This document shows, piece by piece, positions 23,001-38,000 of a DNA stretch of 64,000 bases. Source of the DNA: Rutpela maculata (Eukaryota > Arthropoda > Insecta > Coleoptera > Cerambycidae); assembly GCA_936432065.2 (NCBI GenBank), contig OW386286.2:118798902-118862901 (forward strand). Direction: 5' to 3'. Positions within the stretch are counted from its first letter, which is position 1; each line of letters begins with the position of its first letter. The notes under the pieces are model-generated. The model did no database searches. It was not told the DNA's origin and saw only the letters and a list, made by a program, of their open reading frames with translations. The position numbers and the translations under genes are program-made.

Positions 23001-26000
23001 TCATAACCTAAAAATCAACATTTGTAAAGTTTACCAACTCAAATATTTTTGGCAATGTCAAAACTTATTTTAGTTGTTATTTTTCAAGGTAATAATTTAT
23101 AGCCATGTTCGGATATTACGTCTGATTGATTGGACGCGTCACGATCGTTCTTTTAATGCAAATCGAGCTAACCGAGCTAAATCTGAAATGTTCGAATATT
23201 ACAAAATAAAGGCCTCGGCGAAGCTCGACCTTTTTGATCAAGCAGGAAGATTTTAATTTGACGCATGCGTAGTCTGCTTGAATTGTCCATAATGTTATTG
23301 ACTTGTTGAGGGTAGAGTGTCATTCGGGCTAAATTCTGTGTTATTTTTTTTTTCGGTATCCAATGTTCTACAAAATCTGCGAAACGTTATCTGTTAATAC
23401 CCTTATAATATCCGGCAATTGATTAACATGCAACATAAACAAACATGAGAGGTTATGTTTTAACATTGCTAACATTGCAGATTGCTTGTAGTCCACTTCA
23501 GTTCGTTCGATATTTGTTCATGATATTCGATATTTGTTCATGAAATAAATGGCTCCAAAGTCACGTGTAATTTATCTGTTTACTCAGTGCTCTGATTTCC
23601 AATGTAATATCCAAACACAGCTGATAAGGATCCACCGTGTGGGGAGGTTCCAGCCCCTTCCAATAGCTGCCGATTTTTTTCAATAAGGCAACGGCCCAAG
23701 GTGGAAAACTCAGTATATTAATTAGTATGTTAAACTTAAGAACTATGCCAAGTATAAATTTTCCTTGACCTTTTGCAAGATAAAACCTACCTATTATGTG
23801 GGCCGTAGGTTGTACTGCGTGTAAAATTTAAGAGCACATTATTAACGTGAAAATTTTACATTCAGTAATTAATAACAAGTACTATTTATTAATTTATTTA
23901 GCATATAATAGTGAAATATTGTGTTTTTCATCATTATTATGGGCGTACAACATAAAGGTATCGACAAATTCGAGTATAAAGTTTAGTTCATGGACCATCA
24001 ACATAAGACTATAGGTATTATGTTTAAAAAATCAGCAGCAGACGCTGAAAACTAATAGTGTCCATCGCTAAAACGGACCTTTCTAAGTGCACATCCGTAA
24101 TAATCAAAACTCGTACATTTTTTTTTTCTTTAGAAATGGGACTGCAGAATTATTCCTGCAATATTTTTAATTTGATAGTACTCATTCAAATTTCCAAAAA
24201 TATTCTTGTATTTAATTCTATTCTAATCTATCTAGCTAGAAAACTGATGCAATCTTTGTGGTAACACTATTTTTTAAGTTAAAAAAACATCGTGTAATTA
24301 TAAACTTACTTAAGCTTTTCAGGAATCTGAGGCATCGTAATTGATTGATTTAACATGCCATGCGAATACTGCTCATGATGTCTTAATCCCATTCGTTTCG
24401 GGAAGCATTTACCACAAATTTGACACACATATTTCGGTTTCTCAGCACGTTGATGAGCCTAAAATTATTAGAAAAAAATTATAATATTTCTAATGATAAT
24501 ACAAAACAATTTTAAATTTTCACCATATCTGATATTTATTACTATGCATACATTTGCATGGTGGGTTGATATATATTTAGGGTTTATGCTTATTACGTTT
24601 TATCCGAGGTTTTATCTCTCAACTAATTTTCATAATTTTGGACTCTGAAGTTAGTCTTAACTATAAATGTTATGGTCTTAATGACAAACTTTTTCATACT
24701 TGCATGACAATGGACGATATAGAACAGAATACGAAACAATAAATGTAGTGCGTTAGGAAAGTAACTCTCGTTCGTTTAGGGACTGATTATACCTACGTTC
24801 CAAAATAGTAAAAATAATAAGAATTTTAAAAGTTCCACTATTTTCGTGGCTACAACAAAGAATCAATAATTGTTTTACATCATTTTTTTGGAAAATGATG
24901 GATCGCTATTTAAATTACTAAATCATATTTCATTTTTTACTTCCACATCCAGTGGAAAGCGATAAGTATGTTTTGAGAAATTTTATGATCTACAATATTG
25001 ATAATAGCCAATTACTGCATAGGAGCATGGAGGACAGTGATAATTGCAAAAATGTGCAGCGAAGCACAATTTTCACCATTCTGATGGCTGTATATCGTAA
25101 AATATTAATAATGGAGAAAAGTAGTTTAAACAAACGTTGTACATTTTTCCATTTTCTACAATATTGGTAATACTTTCCAACAGGAAAGGAGATAATTGAG
25201 AAAAACCTATTTTGACTGTAATGCTTTCAACATGGCGGCCGTAGCGGACACGATATTTTTGTGAAAAACATCAATATTAATGATTGGTATATCTCTCTAT
25301 AGTATAAGAAAAATCTGTAGGAATTATTCGTGGATAGGTAACCCTCCGTTTTTTTGCTCTACAGACTCTATCAAGAGAGAAATGAGGAATTTACAGTTTA
25401 GTATATCACTTGTACAATAAGCAATATTCCATTCTGCAAGAAAATATAATATAAGGAAAGTTGACGAGCTAACAAGAAGGGAATTATCAACTGTATATAT
25501 TGACGCAGGATTGACCTAAAGGTGCCTTATTACCATATAGGGACGAATATTAGCAAAAAGAATACTTTGGGATAAAATAACCAGACAAGAACATGAAAAA
25601 AATCTGTATTAAAGGATGATCTCTGAAGAAGACTGCATGAAGAACTTCTGTTAATAACAATAATAATAATTTATGGCACAATCATAGGCTTCCGATTAAG
25701 ACTATCCTGAAAGGATACCTAGTCCTAGATAGAATGGGGATATATAATGAGGACCTAAAATGCAGACAATGGAATAAGGCAACAGAGACAGATTACCATA
25801 TTCCGTGCGAATATGGTGCTCTAGATTACAAAACAGTGGCTTTATATTATGACCTAGCAGGTTACTTTGGATTTAGCTATGGGATTGAGTATGCAAAGAA
25901 TGTCACTCCAAAATAGTAAGTAGACAATGAAAATGTAATATATAAAAGTAAATATTCTACATTTTCCATATTGTCCGAACGAAGTTTTGTGATATTGTCG

Positions 26001-29000
26001 GCTTGGCCGGCTTGGTCCATCAATTAATATTTATATAAGAAACAAATAAAAAACAATGTAATTGCAATTGTTATAAATGAACCGAATAGTAAATACATTT
26101 ATTAAAATCTAAATTCATAAAATAGTAAATAGTTGATTATCTAAAAACTTACTTTTAGTTTATGACACATCAAATTCGACATTTGATTAAATCCCTTTTC
26201 ACAAATGTCACATTTATATGGCCTCTCATTTGTGTGCGTAAAAATGTGGTTTCGTAGATTACCTAAAATACAATTTAATGTAAATACCTTTTTTAAATAA
26301 AATAAAATAAATTATGTACTCATTGTATCTCAGCAATAATAAAAAATTTAAATAATTAATAGTACGGCAGTCCATTACCAATAAACCCCTATCAAAACAG
26401 CGAGCTCTATCGCAGGGAAACTCTATAGATTACGAAATTCTAAGATACTATTTTATACGACAAAAGTACCGCGGCGAGGCAGTTCTCGATTAATTCTCGT
26501 TAAAAATGAAAACACGACATGAATTAATCGAGAACTGCCATTTTTCATTGGCTTAAGTTCCAATAATACCAATCAAAGTTGTATCAAATTGGAGGCTAAA
26601 ATTATCAAAGCAGAGAGGCAAAAACTTTTTTCTATTTATAGAGTGGGATGTGTATAAAACGATCCGTGATACCGCACACGCACTCTGTCATGTAAGCTGT
26701 TTCAACACATGTGACATATCGAAAAGTGTCAGCACAAAAGCGTCATTCAACTTGTACGCGTGTCTGCCGTGAATACTCCGTTCGTGAATGTTTAAAAAAA
26801 TTAAAATTGTTATAACATTTTTATTAACAATTGACGATTTGTACGAAAGAAAGTTCAGTAAAAAGTGTCATGGCGCACAGTATAATGGTATCACTGTAAT
26901 TCACTGCACATGTTGACCAACTCGTCTAATTTCCAAACTTTGCAACAATTAAATACCTATAATATAATAATCATAACATTGTTTTCATTATCTTTAATGT
27001 TAAATCTACTTCCACTGAATATAAATCATCTTTATTAGGTTGTTTCGTAGTCTACAATATTTAAAAAATGTCGAATTATGCAATTTGTCAAACACTGTTT
27101 CCAACTCTCAGTTTACTAGAAGAGTTGGCAGCAGTGATTAACAAATTGCATAATTTGACATTTTTTAAATATTGTAGACTACGAAACAACCTAGTAAAGA
27201 TGATTTATATTCAGTGGAAGTAGGTTTAACATTAAAGATAATGAAAACAATGTTATGATTATTATATTATAGGTATTTAATTGTTGCAAAGTTTGGAAAT
27301 TAGATGAGTTGGTCAACTTGTGCAGTGAATTACAGTGATACCATTATACTGTGCGTCATGACACTTTTTACCAAACTTTCTTTCATGCAAATCGTCAATT
27401 TAAAAAAAAAATCCATTTCTCTGAAACGAAAGTTAATATTTTTCTGAATAAATATACTACGGGAGCCCACCCTAAGTGTCCCTGCATCCCCCCCCCAATC
27501 CTTGGGGACAATGTTTTTCATAAAGATTAAAGCCTAAGGAACAATTTTGGACCTGTCCCCCAAAAAAAAAAAAAATTGGCTGCACTTTCAAAATGGCGTC
27601 CGTTAAAAAAAAATTTGCAAATATTGTTTTTGTCATTTAACACAAAAACTAAAAAAGATGGAGAAAAACTTTCTGCACAAAAAAACAAAGTGCATAAAAT
27701 TTCCTACAATTTTGTTCCTATACAATATTTGGATAAGAGTTACCATTTTCCAGATAAATGATTCAGCTCTTAAAATAAAATATAAAATTCAATATAAAAC
27801 GTAATACTACGGGAGCCCACCCTGAGTGTCCGTGCACCCCCAGATCTTTGGGGGCAATGTTTTTCATAAAGATTAAAGCCTAAGGAACAATTTAAGACAT
27901 GCCCCCCCCCCCCAAAAAAAAACTGGCTCTACTTTCAAAATGGCGTCCGTTTAAACAAAATTGCAAATATTGTTCTTGTCATTTAACACGAAAACTAAAA
28001 AGAATTGCGCTGTTTGGTTTCTATGGCGTTATACATCCAAGATGGCCGCCATGCGAGACATTTATTCTTTACATCAAGAATAACTCCTTCCAGAGTGCTC
28101 ATACGCAAAATCTGCATATAACATTTTCTGTTCTACATGGGCCAAAGAACAAAATTAGTTCTTATCAATTTTTTCGTATCTTTTACCATTTAAGAGTTAC
28201 ACGCCAGTTTTACCACATAACACAAATTTATTATTATACATTTATTGCTTAGCCTATCCGACTTTCAACAGATTATAAATTGTGTATTTTGTGTCAAGGT
28301 AAATGTAAATTACCTCTTTCTTGTTAATCCATTGAAGGTTGGAAAACTTCTACAGTGTTTGAAACAAAGAGAAGAATGGTTGGATCCAGAGTATATGCAT
28401 ATTAGTAGTCGAATCGGGAATTTAAATGTACAACAGCTACAAGACTCCAATGCAAAATGGCATAAAGAATGTTACAAAAACTGACTCATACGACAAACAT
28501 GGATAGAAGCAAACATCTTTTCGAAAAAGGATAGCGTTGTGAGCCTACGGATGATTTAGAAGCGAGTACCAGCAGTGACAAGGCAACATACACATTACGA
28601 TCTAAAACACCTGCATATAACAAAAAAACTGTGATGAAGGAGAGAAAAGCAAAAAGAGGCTGTATTGCATAGCAACAGACCAAAGTGGCTATCCAACGCT
28701 CTAATAGTGAAATATTGAAAGTGCGCTTGAGTGACTGCACAGATCCTGCCCATGCAAGAGACATACATACACTATCACGTTATGATGAAACCCATTTAGT
28801 CTTCGACACATACAGAGAAAATTCACTAAAATCTTCTATGCGTAAGAAAAGAACTGGCAACACACAACCAGTCCACCACAAGATCAGTAATACAACGTAC
28901 ATTGGGAACACATCATTCATTGTCATTGTTATCTCATGTCATGTTATTCAAGTCGGAATACATTATGCCCCAAAACTGTTATGTTAATAATATAAAGTTA

Positions 29001-32000
29001 TATTATACGCCTTACAATAATTGTCACAGTTCTAACTTCGTAACTTCTAACCATCCTAACTCTGTTAATTTTAATTATACCAAAAAAAGTCAAGAGATCA
29101 TTTTTATGTAAAATTTCATGCTTTACAATTTATTTGAAACTTTTTTACTAGCTTTTACATATTTTGAGTAATTTTGAAAAAACACTTTATTATATTTTTT
29201 TTCACCCCTTCTCGGGGGTTGAAAAAAAAAATTCTTTCATTAATAGTGTTCAAATACTTCAAAGTAACTTTCAAAAATTCAAACATTTACCTCAAAATTT
29301 TGATTTGTCGACTTATTTGTTACTTGACGAATCAGACAATGAGAGTGAAAGCTCATTAGATGACGATGTATTTAATAAACCTGACAATTTGAATCCTTCT
29401 TTTATCATTACTGTATGTCCGGAACCTTGAAATTCAATTCCAGTCCATTTAAATAAATTCTCTGAGAGCCTGTGCTTACAAACAGCCTTAATTTGCTTTT
29501 TTTTTGTCGTGGCGGAAATCATTTTTCTCAAATGTGAACTGGGAAAAATTTCAGTTCTTATTTTCCTCGTCTTCTTAATGATATTTGGAATAGCCTGAAG
29601 TGGAGAACTGCCTCGCCGCGATGACTTGATCAGCCCTCAAAATTAAGCAACATGCGAATGTAATCACTCGTAACTGAACTAGCAAAAAGTTCCGTTCGAA
29701 CTTTCTTGTGGTCAAGAGACATCGAAACTACTCGATAATGAGCAAAACTGCCTCGCCGCGATGACCATAATTTTGACCGGTGGCTATTTGTCATTATTTC
29801 CTCTCCTCTTTGTAACTCGGCATATCAGTCAAAAGGGCAGTTCTAAATTTTTCCTCATCATATTTACTTTCCTCGACAAGAGACAAAAGAAACTGTCTCT
29901 TGGATAGAGAATCTGAATGTGGAAGTAGTGATTCCTTGGGCAGCGATTTTTTTAGCTTGAATTCCTTTAGCCCAGACGACAGAGAACATTTTTATAGTGA
30001 AACCCACAAAAAGTTGCAAAGTGAATATTTTTTTTAATGAGTTCGTGAAAATGTATAGAATAATATCCTGAAAAGTTTACATTCCGCTCGGATGAAGAAC
30101 ATAAAAAAAAGTGAAAAAAAAAATTTTTTTATCAATTTTTTCAAAATTTTTAAATTAAGTCAGGGCAGGAAAAAATAAAAAATACAGGTGGATAGACCCC
30201 GTGTTTCTGAACAAAAAATATTCTAATAAAATTTTTCGCTAAAGTTACGGTATTCCTGGAAAAAAATAGTGAAGTAACCTTATCGCTCTGCGCGGCTAGC
30301 GCACGGTTAAATACATACTATGAACTTCTAAAGATTCTTAGCTGTTCTATCGAGTAAAATAAAGCTTCTTTCTCTTTTTGACGTTTTAAACATTTTTCTT
30401 AGTGAACAGGAGGATAAATAGTGAGTATGGTGGGAAAATATATAATTATCAATGCATACACAGACACCACACATACCCGCTGAATCGGTCGCATGAATTT
30501 TTACGTGCCTTTACTGTATTATATTTATTACAGGTACACCTATCCACATTTCAGCTATATCCAATGGATTCCTTATACATTTGTTAATGTATTGGAAAAG
30601 TTCCAGAATTTGTATTCAAAACAATCAAAGATATTTTCATAGTTATAAGGATAAGATCGTGAAAATCGCAATTTCTTATCATGATCTGATTTTAATAAAA
30701 ATTCTCGCCGATGATAATATAATGTTTGGAGTATGTAAAAATTTAGGCGATAGTTGATCATATTTTCGAAAAAATGCATACAAGTAAACGATTCTGTGTT
30801 TGAACATTTGAAAAATATACATTTTTTCCGAAATAGTGATATTTTATTTTTTCCAATGGGTCAATTTCTTGACAAGTTACAGCCTCCAATACATATATTT
30901 ATCAAAAAAAATCATCAAGCAAGGAAATTAAAATGATTTGAGATGTACTTTTTTTAATCCTCGTTACTACAACGTAATAAACCATAATAATCATGAAGTG
31001 TACATACTTTTCAACAGTTCTCAATGAAGAAAGAATTTTTTTGAAGGGTTTTTATTTTTTTCTATATTGTTTATTGCGACGATTGAGTTCGGGCGTGATA
31101 ATATAAGTATAATACTATAAGTATATTTTTCCCATCCATCCTTTGCTTGTATTGTTTAAAACAAAAAAGCATCAGAAAGATACAATTTCCATCTTTTAAA
31201 TGAACCTACACTTATATAAATTGAACAAATTCTGATTTAGTGACATGTAATTCAGTGCGTCGGTGTCACAGTCATGCGTATTCAAGCGCGTGCACGCATG
31301 GATCTCGCTCCGAGTTATAACGTTACACTTGTCTATTTTTTCCGGGAAAACCGTGGCTTTAACGATAAATTTTATTAGGACATTTTTTGTTCATAAATAC
31401 GTGATCTATCCATCCGTATTTTTTATTTTTTTCTAGCTTGATTTAATTTCAAAAGTTTGAAAAAATGGATGAAAAGAAATGTTTTTTTCACTTTTTTTTA
31501 TGTTCTGCACCCGAGCGAAATGTAAACTTTTCAGGATATTATTCTACACACTTTCACGAACTCATTAAAAAGAAGTTTACACAATTTGCAATTTTTTGTG
31601 GGTAAATACCTACGTCGACTGGGCTACTTGTTTGACGACATTTACAGTGTAAACCTGGATTTTATGCTCATAATTACCTCAATAACTCTTCCTCCCCTCT
31701 TTCAAAATTCCTGCCAATTGTATTTCTTTCTTTTTTGGGACAATTGAAAACATTTGCCACAAACTTTGGCCGGTTTGATTACAATGCGATTCAATGCGCG
31801 CACCGCAACGCTCAATGAGAAAACTCTCGCCGACCGTATCAATGCAATCCTTTCACCTACAACTACAGTCAAACCGAAGAACTTAGTGGTTTGATTACGA
31901 TGAAATACGTTCAATTTTTCACAGGCCCGTAATATAAATTGCCGGCCCTTAAGGCCCATATTCAAAAGAGACAAGTTTACTTGTTTGGACGAATACTATC

Positions 32001-35000
32001 ATCAAACCACTTCGGTTAGTGGTTTGATAAATTTTTCACTTTTCGACCTAGCTCCTAGATCTTTAATCTTTATGAAAAATATTGTCCTAAAGGATCGGGG
32101 GCACGTACAGTTAGGGTGGGCTCCCGTAGTATAAGGGACGATTCCGAGAGACACGAGGCATCAAATCACCTTAAGTAAAAATGATTTTTAAGTAAATATT
32201 TTTTTAACGAAAAAATACTTAACGCTTAAAAACATAACAATATCAGATGTTTACCTTTTTGGTGAAATGCTTTCGTGCAAAGATGGCACCTATGCGGTTT
32301 TAATCCTGTGTGCGTTTTTCTATGGGATATCAAAGTTGAAACACGGTTAAAAGTTTTCTGGCATATTTCACATATATAGGGTCTGTCAGTGGAATGAATA
32401 GCACGATGTTGGGACAGGGTTGACATTTGACGAAAGGCTATAAGGATATGGAAAGGGATTAATGAAAAAGGATAGGAAAATGATTTTCAGTTTTCCATCA
32501 ATGTCAATACAAATCGAAATACATACCTTTTCCACAAGTGTTACACTGAAATTTTCTCTCATCTGTATGGGTAGGTAAGTGACGCATTAAAGTGTACTGA
32601 TGTGTAAATTCCTTTGAACCTAAAATTGATTATATTAATATCTAAAGTACATGCTATATACTGGATTTTACAGAATCTACTTAAAGGAACTACAAGAAGA
32701 ACTATATCAATAGAGCAGCGATTTCTTAAGTCTATCGTGTCGTTTTTTTTTTTGGCGTAGAACCAGTTCAAACATATTAGGTTCCTTTGAGTATGTCACC
32801 GGGCATATGAAATCATATTTTACGACATTTTTTTGTGGTCTCGAACTTTTTAAATCAATAAAAAGTGAAAAAAATGTATTTTTAAAGAAAATTGTTTTTT
32901 TTTGTTTCCACCGCCATATCTTTAAAACTATTAAAGGTACCGAAATTTGTTTTGTGTCAAATTAAAGCACACACTGTAGCGCTTTTACCAATATAAACGG
33001 TTTGGGCACAATTCGCACTTTCATTTCTCTAAAAATCAAATAAACTAAAAATACATATTTTGTGTATTGAAATCTTCACCAATCGATAAACTTTTTTATT
33101 TTTGAAAATATTTGCATACATGGAGCGAAGAAAATAAAGCCTAATAATCACAAAAGTTTTTGAAAAAATATGTTTTTGCCTAAAGTGTACCGTTTGGCAA
33201 CAGCGATTTTTTTTATCAGCACTAAACGCGACATTGGGACGCAATTAACACACCTCGCATGCAGGTCGGTCAGATTAGTCGCGTAGAAGTAGCGTTAGTT
33301 GAATCTAGATTAATATATGGCATTCTAGGTTGGGGTGGAGTTGCTTACTGTCATCTAAAAAATTAGGTATCATTCAGAAAAAATGTGCCACCCCCTGTCA
33401 GGGGGTGGCACTTAAAAAATATATATATTTATTGGAGCTGAAATAGAATCAAATTTTAAGAAGAAAAGGTTCCATGCAATTTTTCACATAAATTGATAGT
33501 TTTTAAGTTATAACGACTTCAAAATTGCGATTTTAGCTTAAAATAAAAGCTTTTAAAAAAGGTATTTTCAAACGGCTTTCGTCAAGTATCTCGAAAAGTA
33601 TTACTTCATCGAAAAAATGGTATAGACCAATTACAAAAAGCACCCTACAAACTGGGAATTAATTATATTTTTTGTTTATTGATGTAGGATTAATAATTTC
33701 GGAAATATTTAAGTTTATATTTGGTATCCAAGGGTTTCGAAATTACCTTTAAAGTTTAAAATGCATTTTTTTCTAAAGCAAGTGCTTTAAATGAGCAAAA
33801 AAGAATTTGAGCATTTAGGTAATGCTACATTTTAACGAAAAACTGTATTTGAGATAATTTTTTTAGATTATTGGCTAATTAGAGTAACAAAACGAGTACA
33901 AAATAATTTGAAAGCGCAATTAATTGTCTTTAATTTCCTTTCTTAGCATGCGTCACAATTTCTGAGATATTTAACATTTAAACTGCATTTTTCGTCTTAT
34001 GAACGTTCGGATGCCATTTGTAAACTCATATCTCCGAAACCATTAAATCTATGTAAATAAATAAACAAGCATTATTATTAGTTTATGAGCTTTATTTTTG
34101 GTCTCTACACATTTTTGAACAAAACTAATATTTATTGAGATATTTGGAATAGGAAAAAAAATACGTTTTATCGAAAATACCTTTATAGTTTAAACTGTAT
34201 TTTTTCTAAAGCAAGTGCTGTATACGAACCAAAAAATTTGAGCATCTACGTCATGCTGTATATTAATGAGAAACCGTGTTTGAAATTAAAATTAATTTTT
34301 TAATTACTGGCTAATTACAGTAACAAAATGGCGACGTTGTTATTAAAATAATGTGTAGACGGACATTGCTTCGGTCATAACTTCTTTGTTTTTTATGCTA
34401 CATAAACAAATAAAAAAATAGTTAAGAGCTTAATTAATAACCTATTATTGCATCTATTAGTATCCTTGGCGTAGGTGTCACAGTTTCTGAGATATTTAAC
34501 TCTCACTCTAAATAGTTATCTTACGAACACTTGGATGCCAAAAATGTAAACTTAAATATCTCCGAAATTATTAATCCTACATCAATAAACAAAAAATATA
34601 ATTAATTCCCAGTTTGTACTTTCTGTAATTGGTCTATAACGTTTTTTCGATAAAGTAATACTTTTTGAGATACTTGACGAAAGCCGTTTAGAAATACCTT
34701 TTTTTAAGCTAAAATCGCAATTTTGAAGTCGTTATGACTTAAAAACTTCAATTTATGTGAAAAATTGCATAGAACCTTTTCTTTTTAAAATATGATTGTA
34801 CTTCATATATTTTTTAAGTGCCGCCCCCTCAAAGGGGGTGGCATCCACCCCCTATAAATTAACAAGCCCCCGCTCAATATAGAAACTTTTCTGTGAAACA
34901 TTTACTATTATACTGCCAAAAATGAACGAAATCCGTTCAATATGACATTACTTCGAAGTTTTTTTTACCTCTAGGTACTGTACTACTACCACCTGTCTTT

Positions 35001-38000
35001 TTATTATTAAAAGGAGACTATTTAATATTTATTATACAATTTCTTAATATTAACAACGTATGATCAATACTACTGTACAATATATGAAATATTGAACAAT
35101 AATATTGATGCTAGATGCTTTTGATCACTACTGGTTTTGTACCTATTGATATTAAGTTAAACTATTATATACACCCCGACCGGGATCGTCAAATCGTTGC
35201 AGTCGGCAGGCTTGCTACAGCCGAGCGCGCAAGAATAGGACTTTGGCCCGTTAAAAAAAATCGCTGACTCAATACTATGAACGGGACATGAAAAATTTTT
35301 ATCCTAAAAACTTTTTTCAACTATTGGCTTCAATTTGTACGCAGCATGTATATACAAATTTTCATAAATAAACTTTTTCTCGATTGCCTAAAATTACGTT
35401 ACTGAAAATAACAAGTTTGAGTTTCCTATTATTTTACCAACTTAAAAAAAAATAAATCGGGTTCACGTGGGACGTTTTTCGAAGCGCTATTGTGTCTACT
35501 TTAATCTAAAAAAAAAAAATAGCTTGATAGCACAAATATTTTCAGAGATATAGCGGTGGAGACGTTAAAAAACATATTTCATTAAAAATCTATTTTTTTG
35601 AGTTTTTCCGAAATAAAAAAGTTCTCGACCACCGAAAAATGTCGTAAAAAACGATTTCGTGTACACGATTATCTTACTAAAGAATCCCACTAAGTCTGGT
35701 TTGGTTCTACGTCGGTTTTTTTTTTTTCTCGAAAACTAAGCGACTTTACTTCCAGATTTTACTCTACTACAAAGTTAATAAACATTTTACAGGCTACATG
35801 ATCATAATTTATATACAATCCTAATACAATCAATAACAGTGGAAGTAAGGAGTAAAAGCAAAATCGTGCTAAAGTTATGAAACCTAGTCTCCCCCCCGTT
35901 TCGAGGGTGCTGAGTACGAATAACAGGGTGAAAAAAGTTTTTAGTCATGTGCATCCCTTTAAACGGTTTTTGCTTATTTCTCATATGACAGTTTGGCATC
36001 GACCGTTCTTGCAGGGATTCTTTGTTTTTTCATGGGAATATAACAGATAGTGAAAGCTGATGTCAAGTAGTGGACCGTATCCGCCCTCAAGGGTGGAATC
36101 TGTCCTGTCAGGGGGCGTAAAATTGTTTTTTTTCTTGTTAAACCCCCTCCCTGTTTTCGAGAATGCTGATCATGGTTTTACGCTCGTTCGACCCTTCCTT
36201 CACCCTAAACTGTCTAATAGGTAGCGACTTGGCTGATATTAGGGACTAGTACTATCATTTTATTTGTTTTCGCCGCCTTTACTGTTTCATCTTGTGTTCT
36301 CGAGGTGAATGAATATATCAAATAATGGTTGCTTAGAACCAACATTTTCAGAAGGTCGATTCTTGACTCCTTTTTTAAAGACTATAATTTTAATTTTAAG
36401 GGCGGATGTGCGAAACGATGCGGATGTATAAAATTAGGTTTTTCTGCGACTGCTTTCGAAAACCACAAATAACGAACAGTAGTCATGACTCGAAACTGTC
36501 ATTTTTCACACGATGTGTGCAAAAATCCAAAAAAACACAGTCCTGTCATGTTTTTCACATAGTCCTGTCAAAAACAGAACTGACACCTTTTATTTGTATT
36601 TTTTGAAGTAGGCTAGCCTATTCAGTTTCATGGCAACCGACTTATTTAACGACTAAACATCAGTTTTGAAGTCTTCAAACCACACCACTTTTTAAGAAAT
36701 TTATTAAAAATAGTTGATTCTGCAGCCGTAGAGAAAGTATTGTATACAACACGTTTGAAAACATCTTTTCACACTTATTCGACTTGTGTCACTCGTGTGA
36801 AAAGATTCGTTTTCGAAACTTTGTTTTAAAATACTATTATGATGTAGCGTTGTACCAACCCCCCGAGGCAGGGCCGGACGGTAGTTTTTAAACAACTGAG
36901 GCAAACTCCAAATTTTGCGCCCCAAAATTTTTTAACAGTTTTCAATTAATTAATAATTAATTTAATAAATACATGTTAAAATTAATTTAATTAATTATTA
37001 CAAAATGATTCATGATATCAATAACTGTTCTTGTAAACTCATAAAGAATTAATCTTTATTGAACAATAGGAATATAAAAGGAAACAAGATACGTAGCATA
37101 AAGTTAAGAACAAATATGAATTACACGTTTGAAATTAAGGGAACACGGCGACCTTTAATCTTCGCAAAATCGTCGATCATCTTATCATAGTCAATAGTGG
37201 CAGCTAATTCAGACTCAATTGCTAGAATTGCCAAACTATTGAGTTTTTCTTGTGACAACCTAGAGCGTAAATATGTCTTAATCAGCTTAAGTTTGGAAAA
37301 GCTTCTTTCGTCCCAGCAACAGTTACCGGCGTCGTAAGGAGTATCTTCAAAACAATAACGGTGTTCGGATACAAAGTTTCTAACCGTGTTTTAAACAAGT
37401 GGTTGTAGACCTCAAGGGGTGTCATTGACGATGGAAGATGTCGACTAACATCAATAATCTCATCTTTCAAATCAACGTCGCTTGTATCGGAGTGTTCTCC
37501 ATCGGTTAACAGAATCTGTAAATCGCTGCAAACTTTTTCTACATAGCCTGTATCTTTGGATTTTATTTCAAATATGTCGTAGAACATCGCAAAATTGTCG
37601 CCATGGCTTTTTATTACTTGAAAGCGATTTTTCATTGACTGAATTGCTACATCCAGTAGAACATTCACAAAATTTGTCTCAAATTGCTTTTCAGCGTCTA
37701 AAATTGGCTGGTCAGGAGACTCATAATCGAATAGCCTTTTCTTTCTTCGTGGCCTAACTGGTTCGATTTTTGCAAATCCGAAGGGGACATCCATTTCTTC
37801 TGCAAGCTCTCTAGCTGTAATAAGCGTCTGATTGAATCCATTACTATTCACTCTGTAGTCCTTTAAAGATTCTTCAGTCTTTTCCAAAATACGAATGCAT
37901 TGCGTGATATCCATCTTGGGCGACTGCATGGCCTTCGACACTTTATCAATTTTGAATAAGACTTCATGCCAAATAACAACGCTGCAAATGAACTGAAATT

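Larger units (their letters stand above)
19209..23802. mobile_element. Inverted pair enclosing a 4.6-kb composite region
   Basis: About 115 bp at the left (GGGCCCATCTTG..., TACTTGGCATAGTTCTTAAG, ACTAATTAATAT) reappears reverse-complemented at about 23675-23802. The pair may be the TIRs of a large element later filled by others (19385-20062, 20137-21018, a DINE-like copy, a snapback), or two independent insertions. No target duplication was established. Confidence 0.4.
32735..35740. mobile_element. Old TIR element hosting later insertions
   Basis: Arms of about 250-330 bp (about 32735-33060 and 35440-35740) are diverged reverse complements. Shared blocks include CGTAGAACCA, TTTTACGACATTTTT(T/C)G and TCCACCGC(C/T)ATATCT. 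Inside are a LINE fragment and the complete element at 33383-34843. Arm identity is visibly lower than in the nested element, so this is the older layer. Confidence 0.55.

Noticed and set aside
35160..35250. GC-richer patch considered as a tRNA or tRNA-derived SINE
   Set aside because: No A-box/B-box pair with correct spacing and no cloverleaf could be drawn.
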